Below, one piece after another: positions 16,103-25,582 of a stretch of 64,000 nucleotides of DNA. The stretch comes from Solitalea koreensis (GTDB lineage: Bacteria; Bacteroidota; Bacteroidia; Sphingobacteriales; Sphingobacteriaceae). Made by a program: the position numbers and the translations under genes. The notes under the pieces were generated by a model. That model did not search any database. It was given only the letters and a program-made list of their open reading frames with translations, and was not told the DNA's origin. Position 1 is the stretch's first letter; each line of letters starts with the position of its first letter. Location of the stretch: the NCBI RefSeq assembly GCF_900182575.1, contig NZ_FXSZ01000001.1, forward strand, positions 637,160 through 701,159. The letters are read 5' to 3'.

Positions 16103-17326
16103 TTAAAGTTTAACGCTGCAGAGGTAGTGTTTTTTAACTGTTTTAGAGAGCGATTCGATGTTGAAGTTATCTGATGCGGCGGTAATATCTACAACCGAAC
16201 GGTCCTTACGTAATATTCCTATTTTATCCGCTTTAGGGTTATAGGCGTTATTCCAGATGGTATCTTCAAAAACAAAATAATTTACCTCGTCATCATTCAA
16301 ACCAAAATGCTGTTTCACCTTGTTTTTAACCGCATTGACCTTTGTTTTAGAGATTGGTTCTTGCTGGATTTCAACCCTAAAAAGCTGACGATTAATCAAA
16401 GCCTTGCAAAGAAACGCCAATATTTTATCTTCATGATCGGCCCATATTTTTATGCAAACAGAAATATCATCATCGTCTAATTGAACAAAAAGTTTTAAAT
16501 ATTTTTCATCCGCAATAAAGTGTTCTTCAGAAATACGATTGTATAAAAACTCCTTAAAAGCTGGCGTGGTAAACAATTCGACACCTTGTAAAGCCAGTTC
16601 TTTAGCACGCTTTAAAATTTTGATCAGCATAGTTTCGGCGGCAAGCACTGTTTTGTGCAAATAAACCTGCCAATACATCAGCCGGCGGGCTATGATGAAC
16701 TTTTCGATTGAATAAATACCTTTTTCTTCGGCAACAATTTGATCATCGGCAACATTTAACATTTTAATGATACGATCAAAACTGATCACCCCTTCTGACA
16801 CCCCGGTAAAGAAACTATCCCGGTTCAAATAATCCATGCGATCAAGGTCCAACTGGCTGGAAACCAATTGGTGTAAAAACTTTTTCTCATAGCGATTATT
16901 AAAAATCTCAATGGCCAAACTTAGTTTACCTTTAAACTCTTTGTTTAACCTATCCATAATCAAAGTCGAGATGGTTTCGTGATGAATATCTTCGATGATG
17001 CAATTTTCAAGGGCATGCGAAAACGGGCCATGGCCTATATCATGCAATAAAATAGCAACGGTTACAGCCTCTGCTTCTTCATCCGTAATAATATGTCCTT
17101 TGCTTCTTAAAGTTTCCAAGGCAAGATTCATGAGATGCGTGGCACCCAAGGCATGATGAAAACGAGTATGTACAGCTCCCGGATAAACCAGGTGAGTCAT
17201 AGCACATTGCTTAATATTGCGCAGACGTTGAAAGTACGGATGAGACAATAAATCGAAGATAATTTCGTATTGTATAGTGATGAACCCGTACACCGGGTCG
17301 TTAACAATTTTTTTCTTATTGATCAT
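16103..17326 (-). CDS. HD-domain phosphohydrolase
   Basis: A 407-residue protein of the dNTPase-like HD family. The N-terminal HD core contains the early histidine in HTRFHHALGATHL, the catalytic ILLHDIGHGPFSHALE (His-Asp pair) and the later SSQLDLDRMDYLNRDSFFTGV, which are the features of dGTP triphosphohydrolase-like proteins. The rest is a helical domain (about 200-350). It is not a full dGTPase by length, and Bacteroidota members usually sit beside lpxD without a proven substrate. The start ATG is preceded by an AGGAGG-like TCCTCC on the complement, an unusually good Shine-Dalgarno for this genome. Confidence 0.9.
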   Translation of the reverse strand: MINKKKIVNDPVYGFITIQYEIIFDLLSHPYFQRLRNIKQCAMTHLVYPGAVHTRFHHALGATHLMNLALETLRSKGHIITDEEAEAVTVAILLHDIGHGPFSHALENCIIEDIHHETISTLIMDRLNKEFKGKLSLAIEIFNNRYEKKFLHQLVSSQLDLDRMDYLNRDSFFTGVSEGVISFDRIIKMLNVADDQIVAEEKGIYSIEKFIIARRLMYWQVYLHKTVLAAETMLIKILKRAKELALQGVELFTTPAFKEFLYNRISEEHFIADEKYLKLFVQLDDDDISVCIKIWADHEDKILAFLCKALINRQLFRVEIQQEPISKTKVNAVKNKVKQHFGLNDDEVNYFVFEDTIWNNAYNPKADKIGILRKDRSVVDITAASDNFNIESLSKTVKKHYLCSVKL

Positions 17327-17524
17327 TTTCCTCCTACAAGTTGCAAATTTGCTAAATTTAGTGTTTATAATTTACCTATAATGCCCAATGGTGGTTTGGC
17401 GCTGTTTTTTTCTGAAAGTTGATTTAATTTTCAATGATCACATTGGTTAATTTTTAAGATCCGTTTTTCGCTAATATTTGAGATACGGGTTGTTACCTAT
17501 TACTTATTATTAAAATAATTTACA

Positions 17525-19072
17525 ATGCAAGAACCTACTATACTTTGGGCCGACGATGAAATTGACCTATTAAAACCACATATCCTTTTCCTAAAAGATA
17601 AAGGTTATAACATAAAAACGGTTACCAATGGAAGCGATGCTCTGGATGCATTTAAGGCTGAGCATTTTGATATTATATTTTTAGATGAAAATATGCCCGG
17701 CCTCACCGGCCTGGAAACTCTGGTTGAAATAAAAAACATAAAACCTGATATTCCGGTAGTGCTTATCACCAAAAGCGAAGAAGAATATTTGATGGAAGAT
17801 GCCATTGGCTCCAAAATCGATGATTATCTCATAAAGCCGGTAAACCCCAAGCAGATACTACTGACCATAAAAAAGATTCTGGATAAAAAAGGATTGGTAC
17901 ATGGCAAAACAGCATCGGCCTATCAACAGGAATTTCGCAATCTTTTGATGACGTTGAATGACAATCTGAGTTATGAAGAATGGGCCGACGTATATAAAAA
18001 ACTGATTTTTTGGGAAATTGAGTTACAAGGATTGGAAGACCCTGGCATGCACGAAATCTTAACACAGCAAAAAGCCGAAGCGAACGCACAGTTTTCCAAA
18101 TTTGTAGAAAAAAATTACATCAAGTGGTTAAACAACCCTGATATAGCTCCTGTGCAATCCCATCAGTTAATGAAACAAAAAGTATTTCCATTAATTGACA
18201 GCACTCCAACCTTCTTTTTATTGATCGACAACTTGCGCTACGATCAATGGAAAATAATCAGCCCCATTATTTCAGAATATTTCAGAATAGAAACCGAAGA
18301 GTCTTATTACAGTATTCTTCCTACAGCTACCCAATATGCCCGAAATGCCATTTTCGCAGGATTATTACCAACTGAAATGGAAAAACGCTTTCCGGGCAAA
18401 TGGCAAAACGATGAAGACGAAGGCGGTAAGAACCTGCACGAAGAAGCTTTTTTAGAAGATCAACTTAAAAGGCTACGTAAGAACTATAAGTTCTCCTATA
18501 CCAAAGTTGTGAATTACGATCAGGGCAAAGACCTTGTTGACAATATTCACACAATGGCCAATAACCAGCTCAATGTTATCGTGTACAACTTTGTCGATAT
18601 GCTTTCCCATGCCCGCACCGAAATGGAAATTATCAGGGAATTAGCCTCTGATGAAAAAGCGTATCGCTCACTAACCCTTTCATGGTTTGAAAATTCGCCA
18701 TTATTGGAAGCCCTAAAAAAAATAGCCCAGAAAAAAGTGCGTCTGATTATCACCACCGACCATGGCACTATCCGAGTAAAAACCCCAAGCAAAGTAATTG
18801 GCGATAGAAATACCAACACTAACCTTCGCTACAAACAAGGAAAAAATCTGGCCTTTGAGCCCAAAGAAGTATTGCACATTAAAAACCCTCAAGACGCTTT
18901 TTTACCGAGGCAGCACATGAGTCAGAGTTTTATTTTTGCGAAAGAAGATGAATATTTTATTTACCCTAACAACTACAACCAGTTTGTAAACTATTACAAC
19001 AACACGTTCCAGCATGGTGGCATTTCGTTGGAAGAAATGATAATACCGTTTGTGGTATTGAGCACGAAATAA
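17525..19072 (+). CDS. porX: PorX-type two-component regulator with PglZ domain
   Basis: Residues about 4-122 form a receiver domain with acidic pair D10/D11, phospho-acceptor D54 in IIFLDENMPG and the KPVNP lysine. Residues about 200-515 form a PglZ (alkaline-phosphatase-like) domain with the FLLIDNLRYDQW metal-site segment, IVYNFVDMLSHA, and IITTDHGTIRVKTP. This domain pair defines PorX, which in Porphyromonas gingivalis works with sensor PorY to control the type IX secretion system and has phosphodiesterase activity. No DNA-binding domain is present. No T9SS genes lie in the window; linkage to the HD-domain gene and tsaE is as in other Bacteroidota. Confidence 0.93.
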   Translation: MQEPTILWADDEIDLLKPHILFLKDKGYNIKTVTNGSDALDAFKAEHFDIIFLDENMPGLTGLETLVEIKNIKPDIPVVLITKSEEEYLMEDAIGSKIDDYLIKPVNPKQILLTIKKILDKKGLVHGKTASAYQQEFRNLLMTLNDNLSYEEWADVYKKLIFWEIELQGLEDPGMHEILTQQKAEANAQFSKFVEKNYIKWLNNPDIAPVQSHQLMKQKVFPLIDSTPTFFLLIDNLRYDQWKIISPIISEYFRIETEESYYSILPTATQYARNAIFAGLLPTEMEKRFPGKWQNDEDEGGKNLHEEAFLEDQLKRLRKNYKFSYTKVVNYDQGKDLVDNIHTMANNQLNVIVYNFVDMLSHARTEMEIIRELASDEKAYRSLTLSWFENSPLLEALKKIAQKKVRLIITTDHGTIRVKTPSKVIGDRNTNTNLRYKQGKNLAFEPKEVLHIKNPQDAFLPRQHMSQSFIFAKEDEYFIYPNNYNQFVNYYNNTFQHGGISLEEMIIPFVVLSTK

Positions 19073-19289
19073 GATTTGGACTGAGCGAGAGAATGATGTA
19101 ATGACTGAATGAAAGAGGATTGAATGAGAGCATTAAACAGAGAGATTACTATTTACTCTATCGTTCACTAACTTTTTTTGTAAAGACATTAACGGTAAAT
19201 AATTAGGATGACAGAATAAATAAAGAGATTGTTACTTTTATTCCTTTAATTCACTCATTCCATAATTCTATCATTCACTCATTTTTTGC
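19073..19289. repeat. Low-complexity imperfect inverted-repeat spacer
   Basis: The left half is purine-rich with recurring TGAATGA/GAATGAGAG words, and the right half is pyrimidine-rich with recurring TTCACTCATTC words, roughly complementary to the left. No ORF or RNA gene is seen. A similar spacer lies at 19725-19852. Confidence 0.55.
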
Positions 19290-19724
19290 ATGACATTAAC
19301 AGTAAATCAGGAATCTGAACTTCTTTCAGCAGCGGAGCAACTCTTAACATTTGCTGAAAACGAGCGTATCTTCATATTCAACGGTGAAATGGGAGCGGGC
19401 AAAACCACTTTCATAAAAACCATTTGCAAAGCATTAGGCGTTAAAAACAACGTCTCGAGCCCTAGTTTTGCATTGGTAAATGAATACCAGAGTTCCAGTG
19501 CTAAAATCTATCATTTTGATTTTTATCGCCTAAAAAATGAAGTCGAAGCGCTTGACATGGGCTGTGAAGAGTACTTTTCAAGCGGCGATTATTGCTTTAT
19601 AGAATGGCCATCCAAAATCCCCAACTATCTGCCTAAACAATTAATTAGTGTAACCATTGAAGAACAAACGGACGGCTCAAGAACAATTAATGCAGAAAGA
19701 CTGAAGAATGGAATAACAGAATGA
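19290..19724 (+). CDS. tsaE: tRNA threonylcarbamoyladenosine biosynthesis ATPase TsaE
   Basis: ATPase that drives turnover of the TsaB/TsaD complex making t6A37 in tRNAs reading ANN codons. The 144-residue protein has Walker A GEMGAGKTTFIKTIC (about 33-47), the SSPSFALVNEYQ switch region, and HFDFYRLKNEVEALDMGCEEYF with the family's conserved DxYR and following acidic residues, then CFIEWPSKIP. Length is typical. It lies between porX and alanine dehydrogenase in the same direction, separated from both by low-complexity spacers. Confidence 0.95.
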   Translation: MTLTVNQESELLSAAEQLLTFAENERIFIFNGEMGAGKTTFIKTICKALGVKNNVSSPSFALVNEYQSSSAKIYHFDFYRLKNEVEALDMGCEEYFSSGDYCFIEWPSKIPNYLPKQLISVTIEEQTDGSRTINAERLKNGITE

Positions 19725-19852
19725 GATTGAGATAAGGATAGAATTATAGATTAACTTCTTATGCATTCACTCATTCTTTCATCCGCACATTCTCTCATTC
19801 TCATATTCATCATTCAATTTTATTATCTTTATCATTCCAAAAAACGTCATTA
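19725..19852. repeat. Low-complexity spacer, CTCATTC words
   Basis: The left side (from the tsaE end) is purine-rich, GAATGAGATTGAGATAAGG. The right side repeats CATTCACTCATTC-like words and is roughly its complement. It is the same style as 19073-19289. Confidence 0.5.
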
Positions 19853-21079
19853 ATGAGTCCGAGTATTATGTCCGGTTTTTCTGAAGTTGCTAAACAAGCT
19901 TTATTACAGCCTCAGGAATCATTGCTTGAGATCAAGAAAAAGAAACAAGAGTTAGCAATTGGAATTCCAAAAGAACTTGCTTTTCAGGAAAAACGCATTG
20001 CAATTACCCCCTCTTCAGTTGAAGTACTGGTAAGTAACGGACATGATGTATATGTAGAAGCAGGTGCTGGTGAGGGAGCTCATTTTTCAGATAAAAAATA
20101 CAGCGATGCCGGGGCCAAAATCATTTACCACCGGAAAGAAATTTTCAACGCTGACATTCTTATGAAAGTTGCTCCTCCTACTATGGAAGAGATTGGAATG
20201 ATGAAAATGGGCCAAACGCTTATTTCTGCCATAAACATCGCTGTCTTACGTGAGGATTATATTAAAGCCCTGATGAATAAAAAAGTGACCGCTCTTGGCT
20301 ACGAATATTTAAAAGACGAAGACGGAAGCTTAGTAGTGGTTCGTTCCATGAGTGAAATTGTTGGAAATACAGCCATTCAAGTAGCGGCAGAGTACTTAAG
20401 CAATAGCCGCCAAGGCAAAGGAATGATGTTTGGCGGAGTAACCGGCATTCCTTCCACTGAAGTTGTAATCATTGGGGCCGGTACTGTAGGCGAGTTCGCC
20501 GCCCGGGCCGCTTTAGCCTTAGGCTGTGAAGTAAAAATATTCGACGATTCATTGTATCGCCTTCGCAGGTTACAGAGCAATCTCAGTAAACGCATTTTCA
20601 CCTCTGTTATTCAGCCCAAAGTTTTAGTAAAAGCTTTACGCACTTGTGATGTAGCCATAGGAGCTTTGCGCGCGAATGACGGCAGATGTCCCTGCATTGT
20701 CTCGGAAGAAATGGTAACCGAAATGCAACCCGATTCGGTCATTATTGATGTGAGTATTGATCAGGGGGGATGTTTTGAGACCTCGCAAATGACCAATCAT
20801 GAAAATCCTATTTATCGCAAACACGATGTTATTCATTACTGTGTACCGAATATCCCATCGCGCGTGGCCCGCACCGCATCGTATGCCTTAACCAATATTT
20901 TCACTCCAATTTTGACTGATATTGGTGACAATGGAGGGATAAAAAACATGATGTGGATACGCAAAGGAGTACGCCAGGGTGTTTACATTTATCAAGGACA
21001 CCTTACCAATGTACACCTCAGCGAGCAATTTAAACTCCCTTACAAGGATTTGGATTTACTTGTCGCAGCTCAACGGTAG
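19853..21079 (+). CDS. ald: Alanine dehydrogenase
   Basis: Reversible NAD-dependent oxidative deamination of L-alanine to pyruvate and ammonia. The 408-residue protein has the N-terminal substrate domain (IGIPKELAFQEKRIAITPSSVEVL, about 38-60), the Rossmann motif EVVIIGAGTVGEFAARAALALG (about 203-224) and the catalytic-domain ending with YALTNIF. An N-terminal extension of about 35 residues before the IGIPKE motif is longer than in Bacillus Ald but usual in Bacteroidota homologues. It could supply pyruvate to PDH (genes elsewhere in the window) or D-Ala precursors. Transhydrogenase PntA is the main look-alike, but it lacks this ending. Confidence 0.93.
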   Translation: MSPSIMSGFSEVAKQALLQPQESLLEIKKKKQELAIGIPKELAFQEKRIAITPSSVEVLVSNGHDVYVEAGAGEGAHFSDKKYSDAGAKIIYHRKEIFNADILMKVAPPTMEEIGMMKMGQTLISAINIAVLREDYIKALMNKKVTALGYEYLKDEDGSLVVVRSMSEIVGNTAIQVAAEYLSNSRQGKGMMFGGVTGIPSTEVVIIGAGTVGEFAARAALALGCEVKIFDDSLYRLRRLQSNLSKRIFTSVIQPKVLVKALRTCDVAIGALRANDGRCPCIVSEEMVTEMQPDSVIIDVSIDQGGCFETSQMTNHENPIYRKHDVIHYCVPNIPSRVARTASYALTNIFTPILTDIGDNGGIKNMMWIRKGVRQGVYIYQGHLTNVHLSEQFKLPYKDLDLLVAAQR

Positions 21080-21102
21080 AAAGAGTAGAGGTAGAGGTAA
21101 AA

Positions 21103-21240
21103 ATAAATCTAGGATCAAACTTAAGAAGAGTCAAAAATCAGCTTTAAATTTCCAGTAATATAGTCTTGATTCCTGTAGCTAACGTCTTGATTCTCATGTC
21201 TCAAATTGTCTTGATTCCTGAATCTTAATTCCTGTATCTT
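21103..21240. repeat. Text-like spacer with TCTTGATTC direct repeats
   Basis: The word TCTTGATTC(CTG) occurs three times and related ATTCCTG/GTATCTT words more, within about 80 nt before the dipeptidase start. It has no coding or RNA structure that I can recognise. It has the same general character as the spacers beside tsaE. Confidence 0.5.
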
Positions 21241-21241
21241 C

Positions 21242-21940
21242 ATGAAAATCTTACTTACAACTTGTTTCGGATTATTCGTTGCAACGGCCTTTGCTCAGGA
21301 AATAAAGCCTAATAAATATGGATTAAAGGTGGTTTCTGATGTAGAGGTTTATAAGCAGCAGGTCGCTAAAGATTCTTCCAATGAATTGGTAGAAATCAAA
21401 AAGTGCATACCCAACATTGTACTCGATATACGTTATGCAACTTCCAACAATTTCATGGAAGAACCCGTTTACACCACTGTCGCCGCATTTACCCGACTAC
21501 CTGTAGTTAGAGCCTTGCAAAAAATTCAACATGAATTAAACAAGCAAGGTTTGGGCTTAAAAATATTTGACGCATACCGACCGTATAGCGTAACAGTTGC
21601 ATTTTTTGAAAAGAAAAAAGACAGCGTTTTTCTTGCCTTGCCATCGAAAGGCTCACGGCATAACAGAGGCTGTGCTATTGATCTTACGATCGTTAAGCTC
21701 AAAAACGGCAAAGAGCTGAAAATGCCAACACCTTATGACTCTTTTTCAACCAAAGCATATGCTGATTGCGCAGATCTGCCAAAAAATGTAATTAAGAACA
21801 GGGAACTATTAAAGTCAATAATGAGCAAATATGGCTTTACCGTTTACAAAGAAGAATGGTGGCACTATGATTACAATGGATGGAAAGCATTTGACCATAC
21901 CGATTTAACGTTTGAACAATTATTATCCTTAAAACACTAA
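21242..21940 (+). CDS. D-alanyl-D-alanine dipeptidase (VanX/DdpX family)
   Basis: Secreted zinc dipeptidase of the M15D family that cleaves D-Ala-D-Ala. The signal peptide is MKILLTTCFGLFVATAFA (residues 1-18). The VanX signature is complete: R113 in DAYRPY, the zinc ligands H140 and D147 in SRHNRGCAIDLT, and E205/H208 in KEEWWHYDY. In a Bacteroidota this is more likely a peptidoglycan-turnover or nutrient enzyme than vancomycin resistance, since no vanH or vanA neighbour exists. It lies downstream of ald, and alanine released could feed that enzyme, which is an inference from adjacency. Confidence 0.93.
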   Translation: MKILLTTCFGLFVATAFAQEIKPNKYGLKVVSDVEVYKQQVAKDSSNELVEIKKCIPNIVLDIRYATSNNFMEEPVYTTVAAFTRLPVVRALQKIQHELNKQGLGLKIFDAYRPYSVTVAFFEKKKDSVFLALPSKGSRHNRGCAIDLTIVKLKNGKELKMPTPYDSFSTKAYADCADLPKNVIKNRELLKSIMSKYGFTVYKEEWWHYDYNGWKAFDHTDLTFEQLLSLKH

Positions 21941-22056
21941 TCCAGCATACTCAAAGCAACAAGAACAACGTTCGGAGGTTCAATCTTGATATAGCGTATA
22001 GTTCTCTTTTTTTACTTCGCTCATTTTGACTTGATTCAAACAAATCTTCAATCTGA

Positions 22057-22875
22057 TCAATCAACAAGACCTTTAAAGAACTCTAACTCCTGCTTTATAG
22101 CTTTTGCCCAGTATTGCCGGTTGTGACTACCCGGTTGTGATATATAGGTAGCGTTAATTTTAAGCTCGTCACACTTTTTTCGAAGCTGATTATTGGCCTC
22201 GTAAAAGAAATCTTCTGTTCCGCAATCAAAAATGATTTGCTTATCGGTTCCTGCAATTTTTTGAATTTTATTGACGATTGAGAATTGATCCCAGGTGGCT
22301 TTGCTGGTGGAAAAATCGCCCAACAGCCTACTTATCCCGAATTTATCACCGGATGCAGCTAACACGACACCGCCGCTTGTACTTCCTGCACTTTTAAATA
22401 CTTCCGGATGTTCCAGGAAAATGGTTAATGCACCATGGCCACCCATACTTAGTCCTGTAATAAAAACGTTATTTTCATTGACCCTGTACCTTGACTTTAT
22501 TTCAGGGAAAAGTGTTTCATAGAAAAAATCAACAAACTGAAAGTGGGGCTTTAACGGCGAATTCAAATACCAGGAATCATAAAAGCCATCGGGGCAAACA
22601 ATAATAAAACCATACTCATCGGCATACTGCTGAGCATTCATGATGCTGTTCCATTGCTTATAATTTCCTGACCAACCGTGCAAAAGAAAAACAGTCGGAT
22701 AGTTTTTCTCAGCAGAATAACCGGCAGGCTTAAACACCCAAACCGTATCCGGCCCCGGAACTTTAGCGGATTTTAACACGAATTGATCCTGCGCTTTACT
22801 CTCGTTAAAAGCAATTAGGATGAGGAACACGATGAAAAGTAATCTAATTTTTAGTTTCATTTTATCCTTTAACAT
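22057..22875 (-). CDS. Secreted esterase, esterase-D-like alpha/beta hydrolase
   Basis: A 272-residue alpha/beta hydrolase of the putative esterase family (esterase D / feruloyl esterase-like). The N-terminal signal peptide is best read from M6 (MKLKIRLLFIVFLILIAFNESKAQ), which would start the gene at 22860. The oxyanion-region YPTVFLLHGWSGNY, the nucleophile elbow GLSMGGHGAL with S143, an acidic residue in IIFDCGTEDFF and the histidine in GSHNRQYW make a complete triad. Substrate cannot be told from sequence. It is convergent with the dipeptidase gene. Confidence 0.88.
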   Translation of the reverse strand: MLKDKMKLKIRLLFIVFLILIAFNESKAQDQFVLKSAKVPGPDTVWVFKPAGYSAEKNYPTVFLLHGWSGNYKQWNSIMNAQQYADEYGFIIVCPDGFYDSWYLNSPLKPHFQFVDFFYETLFPEIKSRYRVNENNVFITGLSMGGHGALTIFLEHPEVFKSAGSTSGGVVLAASGDKFGISRLLGDFSTSKATWDQFSIVNKIQKIAGTDKQIIFDCGTEDFFYEANNQLRKKCDELKINATYISQPGSHNRQYWAKAIKQELEFFKGLVD

Positions 22876-22997
22876 TTTAATTTATGCTCAACACATTACA
22901 TTTAAAAATAGGCTCAGGTCATAGCTTTCATTATATTTATAAAAACATCATACATCTATTACAAGTTACGCTTTGGACTTATTAGACCAAAACTGCT

Positions 22998-24257
22998 ATG
23001 ACAAGTTTCGACCATATAGTATTTCGTAGCTCGAGGCTTATCGCATTTTTTACAGTATGCGCATCGCTCTTCATTTCAAATGTAGCCTTCTCACAATATC
23101 AGTTCAACTTACTCGATAAAAAAAAGCAAACCAGTTTTTCGTTCCAATTTCAACGCAACCTAATTATCATTCCTGTTCAAATTAACGGCAAAGGTCCTTT
23201 TAACTTCATCCTTGACTCCGGCGTTAGCATCCTGCTAATTACGGATCCGTCGTTAAAAGACTCCATTGGAGTGCCCTTAGGAAAAAAAATAAACATCAAA
23301 GGTCTTGGAGAAGGGGAAGATATTACTGCATTTGTTGCACCCGGATTAGACATACGGATTGACCGCGTGGAGTCAACCAATATAGCAGGTGCTATTATTT
23401 CTAAGGATATTTTGCAACTATCCAACTATGTTGGAATGCCTATTTCCGGCATTATTGGATATGACTTCTTTAATAGCTTTGTTGTTAAGATCAACTACGT
23501 TGGCAGCACTATCACCGTTTATGACGCTAGTAAATTCAAAGCTCCGAGAGGTAACACCAAACTCATTCCATTGTTAATCGAAAACCAACGTGCTTATGTT
23601 TTTGCCGACACTAAACTGAATGACACACTGACAATTCGCACAAAGTTAATAGTCGACACAGGCGCCGGCCACCCGGTTTCTCTTGAACCAGGCTCTGACC
23701 CTAGAATTAAAATCCCTGACTCTAGCCTAAATGCTCATTTAGGAGTTGGCTTGAGTGGCCCGATAGAAGGCCATATCGGGCGTATTAAAAAATTAAGCCT
23801 CGAAAACATTGAGTTAAAAAATGTAATTGTTTCTTTCCCTGAATACAATGATGTGGCAGCAAAGGTTGATTACAAACGAAACGGAAACATCGGCAATGAC
23901 CTATTAAAACGCTTTACTGTTACATTCGACTATCCACACGCTCGGATGTTCCTGAAACCAAATTTGTTGTTTAATGAACCTTTTGAACACGACATGAGTG
24001 GTATGGAATTGATCTCACATGGAACCGATTATCATCGGTATATTATTTCGACCGTTCAACCAGGATCTCCAGCCGATCTCAGCGGGTTAAAAAAAGATGA
24101 TGAAATTATTTATATCAATTTTAAGCCTGTGAGTGAAATGTCTATTTCAGAAATTGACAATCTGTTACGCTCTAAAGATAAACGCATTTTACTTCTTCAA
24201 ATCCGTAGAAAAAATACTACTGATTACGTGGTGTTAACGCTGAAAAGACGCGTTTAA
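22998..24257 (+). CDS. Aspartyl protease-PDZ protein
   Basis: A 419-residue secreted protein with a signal peptide ending near residue 32 (SNVAFSQ). Two retropepsin-like halves each carry a catalytic-type motif, FILDSGVS with D73 and LIVDTGAG with D220, so one polypeptide could form the two-aspartate active site that retroviral proteases make by dimerising. Residues about 335-415 form a PDZ domain (YIISTVQPGSPADLSGLKKDDEIIYINF). This protease-PDZ arrangement is widespread in Bacteroidota with unknown substrates. The first half has DSG in place of DTG, which is common. The 3' end overlaps convergent anmK by 4 bp. Confidence 0.88.
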   Translation: MTSFDHIVFRSSRLIAFFTVCASLFISNVAFSQYQFNLLDKKKQTSFSFQFQRNLIIIPVQINGKGPFNFILDSGVSILLITDPSLKDSIGVPLGKKINIKGLGEGEDITAFVAPGLDIRIDRVESTNIAGAIISKDILQLSNYVGMPISGIIGYDFFNSFVVKINYVGSTITVYDASKFKAPRGNTKLIPLLIENQRAYVFADTKLNDTLTIRTKLIVDTGAGHPVSLEPGSDPRIKIPDSSLNAHLGVGLSGPIEGHIGRIKKLSLENIELKNVIVSFPEYNDVAAKVDYKRNGNIGNDLLKRFTVTFDYPHARMFLKPNLLFNEPFEHDMSGMELISHGTDYHRYIISTVQPGSPADLSGLKKDDEIIYINFKPVSEMSISEIDNLLRSKDKRILLLQIRRKNTTDYVVLTLKRRV

Positions 24258-25456
24258 TTCGGAAAAGAAATCTTACCCATAGTTACAGCAGGTATCCCTC
24301 TTTCTTTATTCCCAAATGCATCACCTGATCCAGCAACGGTTTCGTTGGCTAAAATGGCAAACAATACTGCCTCCTTGGCATCAGGCTTTATGGCCAAATC
24401 ATCCGTCGTATGGAATTTACAATTCGGAAGCTCCTGCTTTATAAATTCAACCATTAACGGATTATGCATGCCCCCTCCACTCAAATATACATGCAACTCT
24501 TCCTGTTTAGTAAAGCACTTGTTGATGGCATCAGTAATGCCATCGGCAGAAAATTTTGTTAATGTTGCTAGTACATCTTCATTGGAAATAGATCCAGTAT
24601 TACTATTTATTTGTGCAGTTTGCAAATAATTCAAGCCAAACAACTCTGGGCCAGTAGTTTTTGGAAAACTTTGATTAAAGAAATCATTCGATTTTAACTC
24701 CTTCAATAATGCGAAATTAACCATTCCTTTACGAGCTAATTCAGCATTCTCATCAAAGTATTTCCCGGGAAAATGCTTTTGTACAAATGCATCAATTAGT
24801 GTATTTCCCGTCCCGACATCGGTAGAAAAAACCAGTTTCGGATCACGATGAGCGGGCAAGTAGGTAAAATTGGCAATACCTCCAATGTTAAGCATAATAC
24901 GGTTTTCATCTTCCGTAGAAAAAATAAGATAATCCCCGTAAACTGCCAGTGGAGCACCTTCACCGCCTGCCGCAATATGTTTTTGCCTAAAATCGCTGAT
25001 GGTTATAATGTTCGTCGTTACTGCTAAATGATCGCCATCGCCAATTTGAAGGGTGGCATTTCCAAATTTTTCAAGTTCATGCAAGCGCTTTGGGGCATGA
25101 AAAACAGTTTGCCCATGACTGGCAATCAAATCAATATCATTGGGAGTAAGTTTCCATTTCTTCAAACACTCCAAAATCATTTTACCATGCTCAATTCCTA
25201 TCCAGGGATTCAACACACATAAATGCTGAAAATCAATTTCGCGTTTCGCAAAAATTTTCTTTACTTCTTCTTTAAAGTTGGTGTGAAAACCCACGCTTTC
25301 GAACTCAACTAATTCCACTTTTGTGTTGGTGCCAGCATTTTGAATTTTACACAATGCTATATCTAAGCCATCCATTGAAGTCCCCGACATGAGTCCGATG
25401 ATGAATCTTTGTGACTTTGAAGCTATTTTATAAAGTTTTTCAATATTTTGATTCAT
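24254..25456 (-). CDS. anmK: Anhydro-N-acetylmuramic acid kinase
   Basis: Opens and phosphorylates 1,6-anhydro-MurNAc to MurNAc-6-phosphate in peptidoglycan recycling. The 400-residue protein has the ATP-binding LMSGTSMDGLDIALCKI (about 22-38), IASHGQTVFHAP, MLNIGGIANFTYLP, DVGTGNTLIDAF and the closing VYLSGGGMHNP motifs of the family. It diverges from nagB, which acts on the amino sugar after the MurNAc-6-P etherase step. A MurQ gene is not in the window. The spacer to nagB (25457-25582) must hold both promoters. Identification is strong. Confidence 0.96.
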   Translation of the reverse strand: MNQNIEKLYKIASKSQRFIIGLMSGTSMDGLDIALCKIQNAGTNTKVELVEFESVGFHTNFKEEVKKIFAKREIDFQHLCVLNPWIGIEHGKMILECLKKWKLTPNDIDLIASHGQTVFHAPKRLHELEKFGNATLQIGDGDHLAVTTNIITISDFRQKHIAAGGEGAPLAVYGDYLIFSTEDENRIMLNIGGIANFTYLPAHRDPKLVFSTDVGTGNTLIDAFVQKHFPGKYFDENAELARKGMVNFALLKELKSNDFFNQSFPKTTGPELFGLNYLQTAQINSNTGSISNEDVLATLTKFSADGITDAINKCFTKQEELHVYLSGGGMHNPLMVEFIKQELPNCKFHTTDDLAIKPDAKEAVLFAILANETVAGSGDAFGNKERGIPAVTMGKISFPN

Positions 25457-25582
25457 ACTGATTTTGCCATTAAATAAACGATAAATTAAAAAATAAAATC
25501 TTATTTTTGAGCCTAGTGCAAAAAAGAGCGTCTTACTTTGCGAAAAATTTATTCATAAGCCCCTTTAGCAATAAACTTCAAA

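Noticed and set aside
19073..19289. CRISPR-like short repeats
   Set aside because: Words recur irregularly, without constant-length spacers or a conserved repeat; no cas genes are nearby.
21242..21940. Vancomycin resistance (VanX)
   Set aside because: The enzyme has the VanX signature, but no VanH or VanA/B ligase gene adjoins, and a secreted form fits wall turnover better.
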